Positions 1 to 7,474 of a stretch of DNA of 11,826 nucleotides are shown piece by piece. The DNA comes from Actinomycetes bacterium (GTDB lineage Bacteria > Actinomycetota > Humimicrobiia > JAHJRV01): NCBI GenBank assembly GCA_030640275.1, contig DAOWJR010000053.1, forward strand, positions 1 to 11,826, read 5' to 3'. The notes beneath the pieces are model-generated. The model worked only from the letters and a program-made list of their open reading frames with translations. It did not search any database and had not been told where the DNA came from. The stretch's first letter is position 1, and every line of letters begins with the position of its first letter. The translations under genes were made by a program, and so were the position numbers.

Positions 1-381
1 AGCCTTTACTTTGGCTACTCGGAGTATATAAAAGAGGAAGGTTTTTCAATTCCTGAGTTTTATATTGAGAAATTAATGGAGCAGATGGAGAAGCGCGTTG
101 GAGAAGAATTGCCACCATTACAGCGAAGATCAGCAATCGCTAAATTGAGAGAGGAACTCAATAAAATAATAAACAATTTCACAGAACAAATTAAATCCTA
201 TGAGAAGTTTATCCCTATAGTTATATCTTTAGGTCTATTTATGCCTTTGGTAACAATTACTCGACTTTTATCCTGGATACCTGCTGGAATTTTGAGTATT
301 ATTTTTTTGTTACTTAAAGCAATGGGGATAACAAAGATAGTAAGTGAGACTAAAGAAGTTCAGAGATTAATTATTAGCTAA
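1..381 (+). CDS. Partial membrane protein of unknown function (3' end)
   Basis: The reading frame is open from the first base of the window and gives 126 residues before a TAA stop, so the gene very probably begins upstream. The first ATG in this frame is at 76, but no Shine-Dalgarno sequence stands before it and the open frame continues upstream, so I annotate a 5'-truncated gene. The visible part begins with a soluble, charged, probably helical stretch rich in Glu, Lys and Arg. Two hydrophobic segments follow near the C-terminus (from about VISLGLF and from about WIPAGIL), separated by a short loop, and a short charged tail ends the protein. This suggests a cytosolic helical domain anchored by a C-terminal helical hairpin. 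I recognise no family. The gene converges on the zinc-ribbon membrane protein gene, with only about 20 bp between their ends. Confidence 0.6.
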   Translation, partial: SLYFGYSEYIKEEGFSIPEFYIEKLMEQMEKRVGEELPPLQRRSAIAKLREELNKIINNFTEQIKSYEKFIPIVISLGLFMPLVTITRLLSWIPAGILSIIFLLLKAMGITKIVSETKEVQRLIIS

Positions 382-400
382 CTAGATTTTTTCTAACTTT

Positions 401-910
401 TTATGTTAAAATTGCTATCTCATTGGCTTTACGGAATATTTCGGCGTACTCTGGGTTAAAGAACTTAAGAATTGTTACACCTGGCTTTTTACTCTTAAGT
501 ATTTTGACTCCAAGCTTAGCTAACTTCGAGCGAAAAATTAATCTAAAAGGTAAAAGTAAAAGCCACATTATTGTATAAGCTATGCCCATAAATATTAACC
601 CAGCTCCTCCTATTAAAAGCCAATTCTGTACTCTGAGAAGTTCTAACCAACCTTTCTCAACAATTGTGACAATAATGCCACCAATAGCTCCGAGTACTCC
701 AATAATTAGACTTATACCAAATAAGTTGTCCTTCCAGTTACTTAAACGTTTTACCCTAGTGTAACAGTTATCACAGTAAGGTACGCGCCCACTTCCACTA
801 AATAACTCAAAATCCTCCTTCGTGGATTCTTTTAAACACAAAACACAGAACTGTGGCCAAGACAATTTTTTAGATGTACTTACTTTAACTATTTTAATAT
901 CTTTACGCAT
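401..910 (-). CDS. Zinc-ribbon membrane protein, function unknown
   Basis: A 169-residue protein. Near the N-terminus are two CxxC pairs (C22/C25 and C46/C49) about 20 residues apart, the layout of a small treble-clef or zinc-ribbon fold that would bind one zinc ion. Two hydrophobic segments follow (about 62-84 and 95-127), then a basic stretch and a C-terminal tail with an NPEYAEIFRKAN motif. The likely topology is a cytoplasmic zinc ribbon on a two-helix membrane anchor. The start is supported by GAGGTGAT about 9 nt upstream of the ATG. The gene is divergent from the small membrane protein gene that starts at 1179, with 268 bp between them. I do not know its partner or substrate; the metal-binding call rests only on the cysteine spacing. 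Confidence 0.75.
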   Translation of the reverse strand: MRKDIKIVKVSTSKKLSWPQFCVLCLKESTKEDFELFSGSGRVPYCDNCYTRVKRLSNWKDNLFGISLIIGVLGAIGGIIVTIVEKGWLELLRVQNWLLIGGAGLIFMGIAYTIMWLLLLPFRLIFRSKLAKLGVKILKSKKPGVTILKFFNPEYAEIFRKANEIAILT

Positions 911-1064
911 TTTTCATCACCTCTTTTATTTTGAAGTTTTTTACCTAAACTCTTAAGTATTAAATATTTTTAAAATTTCATAGATTTAGAGAAATATTTC
1001 ACAAAATCAGGATATGTGGTCATTTTCTAAAAACTCACCACTTTTGCATTTATTTTTTATATAA

Positions 1065-1101
1065 TTGAAAATGGTTAAGGAGATATATAATAAAATCTCC
1101 T
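1065..1101 (+). promoter_or_regulatory. Possible promoter inside a 7-bp dyad upstream of the 1179 gene
   Basis: TTGAAA at 1065-1070 and TATAAT at 1086-1091 are separated by 15 nt, which is short for a sigma70 promoter. The TATAAT lies in the loop between perfect inverted arms AGGAGAT (1078-1084) and ATCTCCT (1095-1101). A repressor bound to the dyad would cover the -10 box, or the dyad could form a small hairpin. Given the AT-rich background this is only a candidate. Confidence 0.3.
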
Positions 1102-1178
1102 ACACTATAATATTATGCTTAATTTTATAAAATAGGAAGAATGATAACAATTTAATTAAGTAGAAAGGAAACATAATA

Positions 1179-1580
1179 ATGGAAAATAATAAAAAAACCA
1201 TTGATAAAACAACAAAAGCAATACACTGGACAGCTCGGGTTTTAGGTTCCGTCTCTGGAGCATTCTGGGTTCTTGCATTAACTTTATCAACCATAGTTGA
1301 GTACAAAAAGGGAGTTGAGCCTACGCCTGAAGCTAAATTAGAGGGAACAATTCTGGGATTCTTAGTTGCCATTGTAGTTATTGGTGTTATTATAGCCTGG
1401 TTTCGAGAAGGTATTGGTGGATTTATAACTGTAATTGGTGCTATCGCTTTAAGTATATTCGCTTATATATCTGCAGGTCATAACAAAATTTTTGCAATGT
1501 TAACCAGTGGAATACCTTTTCTAATTACAGGAATTTTATTTCTCATAAGCTGGTGGAGAACAAAATTACAAATCCCCTAA
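1179..1580 (+). CDS. Small four-helix integral membrane protein, unknown function
   Basis: A 133-residue protein with four predicted transmembrane segments (roughly 22-40, 56-74, 79-99 and 105-125). It has a short charged N-terminal tail and a C-terminal SWWRTK stretch typical of a membrane boundary. There are no obvious catalytic or metal-binding residues. AGAAAGGA lies about 10 nt upstream of the ATG and supports this start. The stop codon overlaps that of the convergent secernin-like gene, so the two messages would be complementary at their 3' ends. It resembles small uncharacterised membrane proteins found in many bacteria and archaea, but I cannot assign a role. Confidence 0.8.
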   Translation: MENNKKTIDKTTKAIHWTARVLGSVSGAFWVLALTLSTIVEYKKGVEPTPEAKLEGTILGFLVAIVVIGVIIAWFREGIGGFITVIGAIALSIFAYISAGHNKIFAMLTSGIPFLITGILFLISWWRTKLQIP

Positions 1581-3022
1581 AATAGTTTATTTCTCTTGGA
1601 TAGTTTATTCCAATAGTTTGAATAGAAGAATATTTTCTTTCTCTTTATTTTAGATAATTTATCTATCCACCTATCTGTAAAATCCTGAGCCCTTTTAAAA
1701 CAGCTTAGTGAAAATTTATATATCTCATCTTTTGTATAATATTTTAATTTAGCATTTTTTTTAACAAATTTTGTGCTTTCAATAATAAATTCCTTTTCCA
1801 ATTCATTGCGTTCATGAGAATATTCTTTAATAAATTTTTTGTAATTGGCTAAAAATAATCTGTGAAATTTCTCAGACTTCCACCAGATAGATTTTTCGTC
1901 ATAAAACTTTCCATTATGATAATTTTCTGTAGGAATCTTGTTGTATCCTAAAAATAATGGTTTAAAAATTGAGATACAGGGAGCAGAAGTACCAGTTGCA
2001 TATATTAATATCTTCTTATCTTTTGTTAGTTCAACAATTATTGAGCCCGTTGTCTGACTTTTTCTTATTATGGAATTAGCTGCATGCATACAAATATCTG
2101 CATTGCTTCCATATGAAGGATGGTGTTTTTTACTCCTTTGTGATACTTCATACAAAATATCTGAAATAAATACTTTTGCAAGACATGTAGAACAAAGGTT
2201 AATAACTTGTGGTTTTTTATCAGGAAAGTGATCTCTTAAAATATTGGCAATTTTTAAGACATCCAATTTCCCTTCCTCTTTATTTATCAATTCAAAAGAA
2301 CGATTTCTTCTTTTTTTAGCACCTGAAAAATGAGTTAAGAAGTGTGAAGTATAAACTTTTTTCAAATTAATTTTTTCATAATTTTCTTTTTTATTCTTTT
2401 TAATCCATTTCTTTTTTGTTGCATATTCTCCAAGATTCTCTGAATGACAGTCATAATCATCTTCTATACAAATACAGTTTGATATAGAATAAGCATCCTT
2501 AATTTCTTTCACTGCCCATTCTCTACCATAACATTCCATAACTTTTGCAGAATTAAAATCGGCTATTAAGAAGGAATTATGATATTTAAATTTCTTATCC
2601 CGATATCCACAAATCCCACCTTGTCCATATCTTTTTAAAAGATTTGCAATTACCTCCACTGCCATATCTGAACTTTTACTTCTTTCTAAAGCTAATCTCA
2701 TCAAGTCCATTCCAATAAGACCTTTTTTCTTTTCATGAGGAATTTTAGTAAATATTGCCTCATTTCCAATTACAACTCCATTTTCATTAACACCCATTTC
2801 ACATCCCCATATCCAGAAAGGTTTCGCTAAAATAACTTCATAAGTTTTTCTAACCTGCGGTATTTCTATATATGTGCACTTTACCCTTTCACCTTCTTTA
2901 TATTCCCTACTTGGAATATGAATTAATTCATGAACCTCATCAGGTTCTCTATCTGAATTTTTAGCAAAAATTATGCTTTTATTGGAAGTATAACTTTGCA
3001 TTGCAACTAATGTATCACACAT
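1577..3022 (-). CDS. Secernin / C69-family Ntn-hydrolase (probable dipeptidase or amidase)
   Basis: A 481-residue protein. It begins Met-Cys-Asp-Thr, so removal of the initiator Met would expose Cys2, the expected N-terminal nucleophile of C69-type Ntn hydrolases. The family-typical KNSDREPDEVHEL stretch (residues 21-33) follows, then WGCEMGVNENGVVIGNEA (72-89), which matches the family core in which a glycine-rich strand follows the nucleophile strands. Further conserved-looking blocks are a TSHFLTHFSG stretch, a Cys-containing STCLAKVF stretch and TTGSIIVEL. The length fits secernin-like members. Reaction: probably hydrolysis of a peptide or other amide bond in the cytosol; no signal peptide is seen. 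Known C69 enzymes are dipeptidases, while secernins are poorly characterised, so the substrate is unknown. The start is supported by GAGGGAAG about 5 nt before the ATG. The C-terminal 100 residues are very Lys-rich. Confidence 0.85.
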   Translation of the reverse strand: MCDTLVAMQSYTSNKSIIFAKNSDREPDEVHELIHIPSREYKEGERVKCTYIEIPQVRKTYEVILAKPFWIWGCEMGVNENGVVIGNEAIFTKIPHEKKKGLIGMDLMRLALERSKSSDMAVEVIANLLKRYGQGGICGYRDKKFKYHNSFLIADFNSAKVMECYGREWAVKEIKDAYSISNCICIEDDYDCHSENLGEYATKKKWIKKNKKENYEKINLKKVYTSHFLTHFSGAKKRRNRSFELINKEEGKLDVLKIANILRDHFPDKKPQVINLCSTCLAKVFISDILYEVSQRSKKHHPSYGSNADICMHAANSIIRKSQTTGSIIVELTKDKKILIYATGTSAPCISIFKPLFLGYNKIPTENYHNGKFYDEKSIWWKSEKFHRLFLANYKKFIKEYSHERNELEKEFIIESTKFVKKNAKLKYYTKDEIYKFSLSCFKRAQDFTDRWIDKLSKIKRKKIFFYSNYWNKLSKRNKLF

Positions 3023-3325
3023 TTATCTTCCCTCACTATTTAAATATAATAAAAATAATTTATAATGCTAATTACAGACTCAAATATCATTATTCTATCT
3101 TTTTAAATAGCCTTATGTAAAATTTGTTTTTAAATTTAGATACCCCCCTTTTTTCAAATAAATATAGGAGCAGTTTTTAATTCACTCTTTTTGTTATTAT
3201 ATCTTGCAATTATCGTGCAATTTATTGAGCAATTTATTTTAATTTGAGAATATATTAAGAATGATTTAAGAAGGTAGAAAAGGATATTAAATATTTATTA
3301 ATAGGGCTTGTTTCAAGAAAAGATA
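3023..3325. other. Gene-free AT-rich spacer between two minus-strand genes
   Basis: About 300 bp between the start of the secernin-like gene and the end of the glycosyltransferase gene. It should contain the secernin promoter, but I see no convincing -35/-10 pair on the minus strand. It holds a C6T6 homopolymer run (3143-3154) and the three phased GCAATT repeats listed separately. I see no gene. Confidence 0.6.
3206..3237. repeat. Three direct GCAATT(T)AT repeats at helical spacing
   Basis: GCAATTAT at 3206, GCAATTTAT at 3217 and GCAATTTAT at 3229 recur at steps of 11 and 12 bp, about one turn of the helix. Such phasing places the copies on one face of the DNA, as in protein-binding iterons. 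They lie in the spacer upstream of the secernin-like gene. The copies are short and AT-rich, so chance is possible. Confidence 0.35.
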
Positions 3326-4603
3326 CTATTTATTTCTTTTAAAGATTTTATGATAAAAATCAACAACCTTTTCAATTGGGAACTCTTCTTTTACACGTTC
3401 AAATGCATTTTCTGCAAGATAACGATATTTTTCTACATCATTTATTACTTTCTTAAGAATTTTTTCAAGTGCTACTTCGTCATCCTCTGGAAAAAGTATA
3501 GCATCATAACCTGGTTTAAGAAATCCAATAATACCTGGAATTTCTGAGGCAATAATGATATTTTTTGCTGCCATACCTTGAAGGATTGTACTACTCATTC
3601 CCTCACGAACTCTATAGGGACAAACCATTATGTCAAAGAGACCTAAATAATTCCAGGGATCATCCTTTCTACCCAGAAATACTGCAGAATCACCACATTC
3701 CTTTACAAGTTCTCTAACCTTATCTGCATTGGATTTTTGAACCATATCTTTCTGACTTGGTCCTATTAAAATTAGTGACGCATTTTCTGCTTTTATACGC
3801 TTCCACACACGAAGAAGTAAATCAGCCCCTTTTCTTGAAGTAAAACGACCAATAAATCCAACTATCACTTTATCTTTTTCTAGTCCGAGTTCCTTTTTAC
3901 GCTGTACTTTTTCTTGAGACAACATCTTGTACTGCTTTACATTTACACCATTAAAAACTTTTTTTGTTTTATATTTTAGTCCGTTTGAAACCAGGAAATC
4001 ATATTCATCATTAGAGAGTGAAGTAAATACTGAAACTGAATTACAATATAAGTTCCATTTCCATGGTGATAAAGTGTGGTATAAATATTGAGGAATTCGC
4101 TCTACTGATCCACCTGATAGCCTTAAGACAGTCTGTTTTTTAAAAAATGTCTTAAAAAACCAGGAAACAGCTACCTCAGGTATGAACACACCTAATCGAT
4201 TTTTTGAATATGAAAAATTTAAAAAATAGATAGTTTGGTAAGCGCGAAAATTTCTTAGCAACCAAAGAAAAATACACAATGTAAAGTACCAGGATTCCAT
4301 TCTAATAGGGCCAAAACGAGTTAGATGATATCCTTGAAACATCTCTTCAGATCTGGCTCTCACCTCGTCGTCCTTTGTGAGAACTTCCACCTTCCATCCC
4401 TTTTTTACTAAACCAATTGCTAAGTCACGACCAGCACATTCAATCCCACCAATATGTGTTGGATAAAAACTAGCAGCCACAAAAACTACAGAATAATTTT
4501 TCTGTTTTTTAAAACATAAACCATACAGAAATATTGGAAAGGTTATTATCATTTCCAACAGGAGATAGTAACCCATCAAAACATAAGTTACAAACTTTTT
4601 CAT
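3326..4603 (-). CDS. GT4-type glycosyltransferase (GT-B fold) with N-terminal membrane segment
   Basis: I place the start at the ATG at 4603, giving 425 residues, because AGGAGT lies about 10 nt upstream. An ATG 27 nt further upstream lacks such a site. Residues 8-30 form a hydrophobic segment that would anchor the enzyme to the membrane. The N-terminal Rossmann domain has the acceptor-side motif SFYPTHIGGIE (45-55). The C-terminal domain has GFIGRFTSRKG (249-259), the nucleotide-sugar-binding start of GT4 enzymes, and EGMSSTILQGMA (334-345) at the position of the E-x7-E motif. There the first Glu (E334) is kept but the second is Gln (Q342), a conservative change that may alter donor binding. 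Likely role: transfer of a sugar from a nucleotide donor to a lipid or envelope glycan on the cytosolic membrane face. No other polysaccharide genes are in view, so the product is unknown. Confidence 0.85.
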   Translation of the reverse strand: MKKFVTYVLMGYYLLLEMIITFPIFLYGLCFKKQKNYSVVFVAASFYPTHIGGIECAGRDLAIGLVKKGWKVEVLTKDDEVRARSEEMFQGYHLTRFGPIRMESWYFTLCIFLWLLRNFRAYQTIYFLNFSYSKNRLGVFIPEVAVSWFFKTFFKKQTVLRLSGGSVERIPQYLYHTLSPWKWNLYCNSVSVFTSLSNDEYDFLVSNGLKYKTKKVFNGVNVKQYKMLSQEKVQRKKELGLEKDKVIVGFIGRFTSRKGADLLLRVWKRIKAENASLILIGPSQKDMVQKSNADKVRELVKECGDSAVFLGRKDDPWNYLGLFDIMVCPYRVREGMSSTILQGMAAKNIIIASEIPGIIGFLKPGYDAILFPEDDEVALEKILKKVINDVEKYRYLAENAFERVKEEFPIEKVVDFYHKIFKRNK

Positions 4604-5254
4604 ATTGAATCCACTCCTATCCCCCCACAATTTAAATCAGTAAAACAAATGAATTTAAAATAGAATTTCTATAAACGGCTTTGAAATAAAAGAGATTATA
4701 AAAACTTATAATTCTATATAAACGTAATTTAAACAGAGTAATATATGAGCTTTATTTTTACAAATGAGCTATATATTAGAGGAACTAAACCAAAAGATGA
4801 TTAGAAAAGTAAAATCTGAGATTTTAAAATAATTGGCCTACTTCTGCATCTAAATTAATATAGCTGCTACTTCTACCCAGCCAAGTTTAAAATTAATAAA
4901 GTTATAAAGCCAGAAAGTCTGAAATAATATGTAATAATTAGACTTTTGATAATCATTATATCATAAATTATAAAGGTGAGATTTCTTTTAAAATGAAGAG
5001 TCTAACTAATATGTTGGATAATATTAATAAAAATATTTAAATGTATTAATTTAGTATGCATAACAATATTAATCTAATTTTTCTATTTTTACTATTTCAA
5101 TTATTGTTCCCCACATATGAATACTAACCATATCTTCACGAATTTTTGCATCAAAACTCACTCTTAGGTTATCTTTTTGAACTTAAAAGTTATGATTTTA
5201 TAAAGGATTTAGGTAAAAAATTATGCGAAATTTCTACTAAAAAGATTGAACAAT
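4604..5254. other. Gene-poor stretch with short open frames, possibly decayed genes
   Basis: About 650 bp without a convincing gene. Upstream of the glycosyltransferase is a 13-nt near-perfect palindrome (4660-4672). A plus-strand frame is open for 47 codons (5128-5268), ends in FILH and overlaps the 3' end of the AOR-like gene. A minus-strand frame opposite it (about 5085-5195) encodes a 37-residue tail with MVSIHMWGTIIEIV. Another minus-strand frame (about 4852-4965) ends KLGWVEVAAILI. None has a good start codon with a ribosome binding site. They may be C-terminal remnants of lost genes, or chance open frames. I could not identify any of them. Confidence 0.45.
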
Positions 5255-6694
5255 TTATTCTACATTAACTAGTTCTTCAAATCCTTCTTCTTTTAAGTAA
5301 TCTTTATATATTGCATAAGCACTTCTTATTATCGGAAGAAGTTTCATAATTTTAGGTATTGGTCCTTTTGCTTTTATATCACCTTTTGTTAATGCTACCA
5401 TTAGATTTACTTTACCTAGCCAGAACCTGTGAGCAACATCTGCATTCATTTCCATCTTAACATCAGGTTTTACATCTTCTCTGTCACCTTGAATAATCTC
5501 TTTATTCGGACTGTGAATAAATATTACTGCTTCAGGATTGTGATATATAAACTTTATTATTAAATTTAAAGCAAACACCTTTGGACCAATCTCCAGATCA
5601 TCTTTTAATTTTTTAAAATTTGCAACCGCCTTTAAATTGCTGTTAAAGCATAATGTTCCAAATGAACTACAGGTTTCATATTCAGGACCAGGTCCTTCAT
5701 TCATCTTATATTTCTCTTCATCCACCTTTACAACTCTCTTGCAGGCTACTGGGCAACCAAGACAGGTACGTCCTTTAACAAGTATACTTTCGGCCATAGC
5801 CATTCCTGATAATGCATCTCCTCCTTCATCCCATAAACCTAAATTCCAATTTTTTATTGGAACATCACCAAGCATCATGTAAAATGTCATTGCGCCATCT
5901 GTGCCAAATGCCTTTAATGTTTCCAATGCAATATTTTTCTTCTGCTTTTCAATCAGTTCTTTTCTTAACTCATTAATCTTTACTGAATCTGCAAATTCTA
6001 TATTACCTGTCCCCTTAACTCCTATTGCCTTTAAATTTTTACTACCCATAACAGCACCGAGACCGCATCTACCTGCATAATTTCCAGGTTCATTAGCAAT
6101 ATTTGCAAATAAGACTTTATTTTCACCAGCAATACCAATAGATACTGATGTTGTGACTCCTTCTTCTTTTTTCAAAATGTCATAAACTTCATAAGTGTCT
6201 TTATTCCATAAATTTAATGCATCCTTAATCTCAACATTGCCATCGACAATTTTTATAAATACTGGAGAATCAGATGCGCCCTTTATTACTATCCCATCAA
6301 ATCCAGCTTTTTTTAACTGAATACCAAAACTTCCACCACATGAAGCTTCCCCCCATATACCTGTAAGTGGAGAAATACTACATACTGAAAATCTTGTTGC
6401 ACAGCCAGGGAGTCTTGTTGCAGTTAAAGGACCAGTCATAAAAATTAACAAATTCTCGGGTGATAATGCATAATTTGGTGATATTAAGTCTTTGGAGGAT
6501 AACTCACTTTTTGATGATAATAAATTCTTAGCTGATAATGTTTTATCTTTAAAATCATAATTATCGAACAATAATTTAGCAGCAAGACCTGACCCTCCAA
6601 TATAGTTCTTATATACTTCCTCTTTAATAAATAACTCATTAAATTTCTTTTTAGTTAGGTCTACTTCTAATATTTTTCCGTTATAACTCTTCAA
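5255..6694 (-). CDS. Truncated aldehyde ferredoxin oxidoreductase fused to an SCP2 sterol-carrier domain
   Basis: A 479-residue protein. Residues 1 to about 358 match the first two domains of tungsten/molybdenum AOR enzymes. They include GPLTATRLPGCATRFSVCSISPLTG-like pterin-domain motifs (88-112), the SCGGSFGIQLKKAGFDG stretch (118-134), AGRCGLGAVMGSKNLKAI (207-224), the CxxCxxxC cluster ligands C311/C314/C318 and GPEYET (336-341). From about residue 360 the AOR sequence stops and an SCP2 domain begins, with DLEIGPKV, then KPDVKMEMNADVAHRFWLGK (409-428) and a KAKGPIPKIMKLLP segment. SCP2 domains bind lipids or acyl groups. AOR normally runs to about 600 residues and takes its fourth cluster cysteine and further cofactor contacts from the missing C-terminal domain, so aldehyde oxidation is doubtful. 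It may be a new fusion or an in-frame deletion joining neighbouring genes. The start is TTG, supported by AAGGAT. Confidence 0.85.
   Translation of the reverse strand: MKSYNGKILEVDLTKKKFNELFIKEEVYKNYIGGSGLAAKLLFDNYDFKDKTLSAKNLLSSKSELSSKDLISPNYALSPENLLIFMTGPLTATRLPGCATRFSVCSISPLTGIWGEASCGGSFGIQLKKAGFDGIVIKGASDSPVFIKIVDGNVEIKDALNLWNKDTYEVYDILKKEEGVTTSVSIGIAGENKVLFANIANEPGNYAGRCGLGAVMGSKNLKAIGVKGTGNIEFADSVKINELRKELIEKQKKNIALETLKAFGTDGAMTFYMMLGDVPIKNWNLGLWDEGGDALSGMAMAESILVKGRTCLGCPVACKRVVKVDEEKYKMNEGPGPEYETCSSFGTLCFNSNLKAVANFKKLKDDLEIGPKVFALNLIIKFIYHNPEAVIFIHSPNKEIIQGDREDVKPDVKMEMNADVAHRFWLGKVNLMVALTKGDIKAKGPIPKIMKLLPIIRSAYAIYKDYLKEEGFEELVNVE
6449..6538 (-). repeat. Five 18-bp tandem units encoding LSxKxL-type hexapeptides in the AOR-like gene
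   Basis: Residues 53-82 of the AOR-like protein read as five six-residue units: LSAKNL, LSSKSE, LSSKDL, ISPNYA and LSPENL. At DNA level each unit is 18 bp and most begin TTATC. The last unit, followed by LIFMTGPLT, is the usual AOR sequence at this point, so the four preceding units look like a tandem expansion of that motif. Phase-preserving changes in 18-bp steps would keep the frame. Confidence 0.75.
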
Positions 6695-6699
6695 TTCTT

Positions 6700-6706
6700 A
6701 TCCTTT
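6700..6706 (-). promoter_or_regulatory. Ribosome binding site selecting a TTG start for the AOR-like gene
   Basis: On the minus strand AAAGGAT lies 5 nt before the TTG at 6694-6692. The encoded N-terminus (MKSYNGKILEVDL) matches where AOR proteins usually begin, so the TTG is the natural start even though no ATG is present. Confidence 0.6.
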
Positions 6707-6809
6707 ATAATTTTGTGCAATATTTTAAAATAAGATTTCCGTACATAAATATAGATAATGTAATAAATACTTTTGTAATTTTAATTAATCTTTTTAAAAA
6801 ATATTAATA

Positions 6810-7211
6810 TTATTTTAAAAGTGGTGTATCATCCTTATCTGTTGTTAACATAATACATGCATTATAAATTACTAAAATCCCTTTATCTTGGGCTTTTTTA
6901 ATTGCTTTTTCTGATTCTGATCCAGGTTGCATCCATATTTCCTTCACACCAATTGATATGCAATCATCAACAATTTTCTCTGTTACTTCTGGGGGTATAA
7001 CTGTAATTACAAGGTCAGGTTTCTCAGGTATATCTTGAATCTTTGAATAAATCTTTCGTCCAAGAATAAAATCAGCTTTTGGATTAATTCCATAAACCTT
7101 TTGACCCTTTTTAATCATGTCTTTAAATACTCTAAATCCAAATTTTTTCTCATCCTTTGAAACCCCAACTACAGCAACTGTCTTCATACTGTCTTTCTTC
7201 AATTCATTCAT
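6810..7211 (-). CDS. CoA-binding domain protein, YccU-like
   Basis: A 133-residue single-domain protein with a Rossmann-type CoA-binding fold. An extended N-terminus (MNELKKDS) leads into the first strand and loop TVAVVGVSKDEKKFG (11-25), the nucleotide/CoA-binding part. Later come VYGINPKAD, the DLVITVIPPE strand-loop, EIWMQPGSES and IYNACIM, all in the family order. The domain is like that of succinyl-CoA synthetase alpha and acyl-CoA synthetase (ADP-forming) subunits, but there is no catalytic domain here, so it probably binds CoA or acyl-CoA rather than catalysing its ligation. AAAGGT about 8 nt upstream supports this ATG over the internal Met at residue 9. The AOR-SCP2 gene follows 115 bp downstream on the same strand; the pair could share a transcript, and a joint role in acyl or aldehyde metabolism is an inference. 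Confidence 0.85.
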   Translation of the reverse strand: MNELKKDSMKTVAVVGVSKDEKKFGFRVFKDMIKKGQKVYGINPKADFILGRKIYSKIQDIPEKPDLVITVIPPEVTEKIVDDCISIGVKEIWMQPGSESEKAIKKAQDKGILVIYNACIMLTTDKDDTPLLK

Positions 7212-7372
7212 CTTTAACCTTTACAAATTCAAATAAAATAAATTTCTATAAGTAAAAATATCCTGTTTATAAATTATAAAATTATTTAATAAATTTTTAA
7301 AAATTTTATTAATAGTTATATTTCAAATACTTTATTACAATAACTTTAAAAGTTTTATTTATAAATATATAA

Positions 7373-7400
7373 TTTACAAAATTTTTATTAAGGTTATAAT
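7373..7400 (+). promoter_or_regulatory. Candidate sigma70-type promoter of the slipin gene
   Basis: TTTACA (7373-7378) and TATAAT (7395-7400) are separated by 16 nt. Transcription would start near 7407 and leave a leader of about 68 nt. That leader contains the 15-nt palindrome AACTTTTAAAAAGTT (7448-7462) directly before the AGGAGG ribosome binding site. The region is very AT-rich, so the match is suggestive only. Confidence 0.45.
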
Positions 7401-7474
7401 ATACTAAAAATATAAAAATGACTTGTGATTTAAAAAATATTTTTAAAAACTTTTAAAAAGTTAGGAGGTAAAAG

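Noticed and set aside
582..764. Plus-strand 60-codon open frame.
   Set aside because: It lies wholly opposite the zinc-ribbon membrane protein gene, has no ribosome binding site and shows no family features.
1100..1372. Minus-strand 90-codon open frame.
   Set aside because: It lies mostly opposite the four-helix membrane protein gene, which has a ribosome binding site and a proper membrane topology; the reverse frame only mirrors it.
3308..3547. Plus-strand 79-codon open frame rich in Phe, Ile and Lys.
   Set aside because: It is antisense to the glycosyltransferase 3' end and its composition is what reverse translation of that AT-rich gene produces.
4741..4776. Inverted ATATAT(G)AGCT / AGCTATATAT repeat as a possible mobile-element end or operator.
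   Set aside because: One arm carries a bulge, the sequence is low-complexity, no transposase is near and there is no gene positioned to be controlled by it.
4976..5040. Tiny plus-strand frame beginning MKSLTNMLDNINKNI after GGTGAG.
   Set aside because: It has only 15 codons with over-long spacing from the putative ribosome binding site, and nothing supports translation.
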